Positions 28,190 to 29,702 of a stretch of 29,702 nt of DNA are shown here, piece by piece. Both the position numbers and the translations under genes were made by a program. The notes under the pieces were generated by a model. That model saw only the letters and a program-made list of their open reading frames with translations. It did no database searches and had not been told where the DNA came from. This DNA is from GWB1-37-8 sp964646925 (GTDB lineage Bacteria; Patescibacteriota; Microgenomatia; Levybacterales; UBA12049), in contig CAZYIC010000007.1 of the NCBI GenBank assembly GCA_964646925.1, positions 1 through 29,702 on the forward strand. The letters are read 5' to 3'. Each line of letters begins with the position of its first letter. Position 1 is the first letter of the stretch.

Positions 28190-28230
28190 ACCCCGCTAAA
28201 ATTCTCCAACCAATCTTGTTCTGCTATAAT
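28190..28230 (+). promoter_or_regulatory. Promoter cassette, copy 3
   Basis: ACCCC-GCTAAAATTCTCCAAC (28190-28210; one mismatch to copy 2), a shortened middle, then TTCTG-C-TATAAT (-10 at 28225-28230), ending 6 nt before ATG 28237. Confidence 0.65.
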
Positions 28231-28236
28231 CTTTCT

Positions 28237-28866
28237 ATGGATTTGGACATAAACAAGAATTGGAAAGGGATTACGAAGAGGAGTTATGACGAATATGCGC
28301 AAGAATTTGCTTCTTTTGCAACAGTATTCAGAGGAAAATTAAAAAAATGGATTGAATATTTTTCTTTGCAATTTCCTAGAAACTCAAAAATTTTAGATAT
28401 TGGATGCGGAGCAGGAAGAGACGCTTCATATTTTGCTAGCAAAGGTTTTTCAATAACCGGCATTGATTTTTCAAAAAGGCTAATCGAAATAGCCAAAAAT
28501 AAAGTTTCGGGGGGAAAATTTTCTGTCATGGATTTTGAAAATTTGTCTTTTCCTTACAGTAATTTTGATGGAGTTTGGGCATCTGCGAGTCTTCTACATA
28601 TTCCCAAAAGAAAATTATTGCCAACGCTTAAAAAAATAAACTTAGTCTTAAAGAAAAATGGTTTATTCTTTTCTTTATTTAGGGTCGGAGAAGGAGAAAA
28701 GCTCACGCAAGAAAAAAGAGGAGACGCAATTCTTAAAAGATTTTATGCTTATTATAAGCCCGAAGAGATAGAAACTTTATTGAAAAAAGCAGGGTTTGAA
28801 AATATTGAATCAGAATTAGATTCTATAGTCAGTGGTGAATGGGTAGGTTTTTTTGCAAGAAAATAA
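28237..28866 (+). CDS. Class I SAM-dependent methyltransferase
   Basis: 209 aa from ATG 28237; an in-frame upstream codon precedes the -10 box and is rejected. Motif I ILDIGCGAGRDASYF (about residues 51-65), motif II GIDFSKRLIEIAK, FDGVWASASLLHIPK and LKKNGLFFSLF follow the Rossmann-like methyltransferase order. The short C-terminus (YYKPEEIETLLKKAGFENI) matches small-molecule methyltransferases of the UbiE/Methyltransf_11 kind. Substrate unknown. Confidence 0.88.
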   Translation: MDLDINKNWKGITKRSYDEYAQEFASFATVFRGKLKKWIEYFSLQFPRNSKILDIGCGAGRDASYFASKGFSITGIDFSKRLIEIAKNKVSGGKFSVMDFENLSFPYSNFDGVWASASLLHIPKRKLLPTLKKINLVLKKNGLFFSLFRVGEGEKLTQEKRGDAILKRFYAYYKPEEIETLLKKAGFENIESELDSIVSGEWVGFFARK

Positions 28867-28881
28867 AACTTAAGACGGCTC

Positions 28882-28928
28882 GCTAAAATTCCCCAAACCC
28901 ATTTGGGTTTTCAAAATTCTGCTATAAT
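28882..28928 (+). promoter_or_regulatory. Promoter cassette, copy 4, orphan
   Basis: GCTAAAATTCCCCAAA (28882-28897), the hairpin AAACCC (28895-28900)/GGGTTT (28905-28910), then TTCTG-C-TATAAT (-10 at 28923-28928). No forward gene follows: transcription would run antisense into the AbiEii-type gene at 28950. Confidence 0.6.
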
Positions 28929-28949
28929 CTTCTGATTCTCTAAGAAATT

Positions 28950-29609
28950 CTAGGCGAGGATTTTGTCTTTAAATTTTTTTGCTTCCGTCACAAAGAAATT
29001 TTGCCATTTGGATTTTTCGAGTTTGACCAGTAAATTAGGATAATCTTTTAGTTCCAGTGCTTGCATAAATTGTGTTCCAAGTTGGATAAAATCAATATTG
29101 ACATCAAATTTTATACGCGCCATTTTTATCAAATCGGCTAATTTGAAGTTGTATTTTTCTATTAGCATATAAAGATCTATAAAGTCGCGGCTTCTGGGTT
29201 TTTGATAAATTGTAAAGAGTTTGTTTGTGGCTATATCAATGGGACTATCGATTAAAATTCCGTTAGTCTCTTTTGGTTTTTCTATCTGCAGAAAAGGGAA
29301 ATATGTAAATTCTGTTTTCAATGTTTCCTTGTTTCCAAATTCCAGAAAAATAAGATTTCTATTAAAGCTTGTTGAAATATCCAAGCCGGAATACCCGAGA
29401 GCTTTTTTAATTGGTTTTACGAAGGTTAATATTTCTTGAGTATCTACTTCATTTTCTGAAAAAAAATCAAGGTCTTCAGACAGGCGGTAGGGTATATAAA
29501 ATCCGGCCAGAGCTGTACCGCCGGTTAAATAATACTTGCTTGAAATGGAATTTTTGAGCGAGAATAACTTGAGAAACTTTTTTTGGTTAGCAGTTAGAAT
29601 ATTAACCAT
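28950..29609 (-). CDS. AbiEii/AbiGii-type nucleotidyltransferase toxin
   Basis: 219 aa. YLTGGTALAGFYIPYRLSEDLDFFS (about residues 26-50) contains the GG(T/S)...D-x-D nucleotidyltransferase motif, here SEDLDFF. KPRSRDFIDLYMLIEKY further on is the usual second conserved region. Such proteins are toxins or abortive-infection factors that add nucleotides to tRNA. The gene upstream on the same strand ends 2 nt before its ATG and should be the antitoxin. Confidence 0.87.
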   Translation of the reverse strand: MVNILTANQKKFLKLFSLKNSISSKYYLTGGTALAGFYIPYRLSEDLDFFSENEVDTQEILTFVKPIKKALGYSGLDISTSFNRNLIFLEFGNKETLKTEFTYFPFLQIEKPKETNGILIDSPIDIATNKLFTIYQKPRSRDFIDLYMLIEKYNFKLADLIKMARIKFDVNIDFIQLGTQFMQALELKDYPNLLVKLEKSKWQNFFVTEAKKFKDKILA

Positions 29610-29611
29610 AC

Positions 29612-29702
29612 TTAGCTGACAAGCATTTTGAGATATTTCTTTTTTTTGGGATCTATTTCAAGATTTTTTATCTGTTTTTTTAAAATAGAGCCGTTTATTT
29701 TT
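29612..29702 (-). CDS. C-terminal end of the likely partner antitoxin (partial)
   Basis: 29 residues (ending EIDPKKKKYLKMLVS) and a TAA at 29614-29612, open to the window edge. Two bases separate the stop from the ATG of the AbiEii-type toxin, so they form one operon. By position it is the antitoxin; the visible part has no diagnostic motif. Confidence 0.6.
   Translation of the reverse strand, partial: KINGSILKKQIKNLEIDPKKKKYLKMLVS

Noticed and set aside
28895..28910. Strong terminator after the methyltransferase gene
   Set aside because: AAACCC/GGGTTT is a weak 6-bp stem with only four T after it and lies inside the promoter cassette; I note it there only.
1..29702. tRNA or rRNA genes, prophage or IS transposase genes
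   Set aside because: I saw no cloverleaf-like gene, rRNA segment, integrase or transposase in either strand; the repeats are too small to encode one.

Overview
The window reads as a chromosomal piece of a Candidate Phyla Radiation (Patescibacteria) genome, most likely of the Microgenomates group. This is inferred from the low-GC, short, tightly packed genes, the small bS21, the AT-only intergenic tracts, the style of the housekeeping proteins and the many short palindromic repeats inside genes. TGA, TAG and TAA all act as stops, so the TGA-as-glycine code of some CPR lineages is not used.

Layout. 1-9.8 kb is a housekeeping block: end of a Pro-rich protein, DHH/MYG1-like phosphoesterase, HIT protein, proline-iminopeptidase-like hydrolase, rpsU, ybeY, dnaX-ybaB, a double-HTH protein, prs, recR, a charged small protein and cysS. 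9.8-11.3 kb holds an AbrB/Doc toxin-antitoxin pair, a NYN-domain nuclease gene broken by one TAG codon, and a promoter-terminator unit in front of that gene. 11.3-17.8 kb carries envelope and metabolic genes: PQQ-type sugar dehydrogenase, two related alpha/beta hydrolases around a LytR_C protein, a YhhQ transporter, a DHFR/RibD-like reductase, MsrB and a lipase-like protein. 17.8-22.9 kb has a DUF475/TerC-like membrane protein, a Crp/Fnr regulator and, divergent from it, a stress-like operon (Hsp20, phosphoribosyltransferase, zinc ribbon, DoxX, PH-domain protein, SDR). 22.9-29.7 kb has a divergent but catalytically complete enolase, a Met-rich membrane protein, a predicted beta-helix surface protein, small membrane proteins, a HigBA pair, a methyltransferase and an AbiEii-type nucleotidyltransferase.

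Two themes stand out. First, GC-rich palindromic mini-elements sit in frame inside conserved genes (phosphoesterase, dnaX three times, recR, msrB, sugar dehydrogenase, hydrolase and others), while related elements lie between genes. The pattern resembles the Rickettsia palindromic elements, but the sequences belong to several families. Second, most genes have a -10 box, often an extended TGnTATAAT, ending 6-8 nt before the start codon with no Shine-Dalgarno, which predicts leaderless mRNAs. The Hsp20 operon and the Met-rich gene instead carry near-perfect AGGAGGTG sites. At 26-29 kb an apparently duplicated promoter cassette (GCTAAAATTCCCCAAC ... TGCTATAAT) lies in front of several genes.
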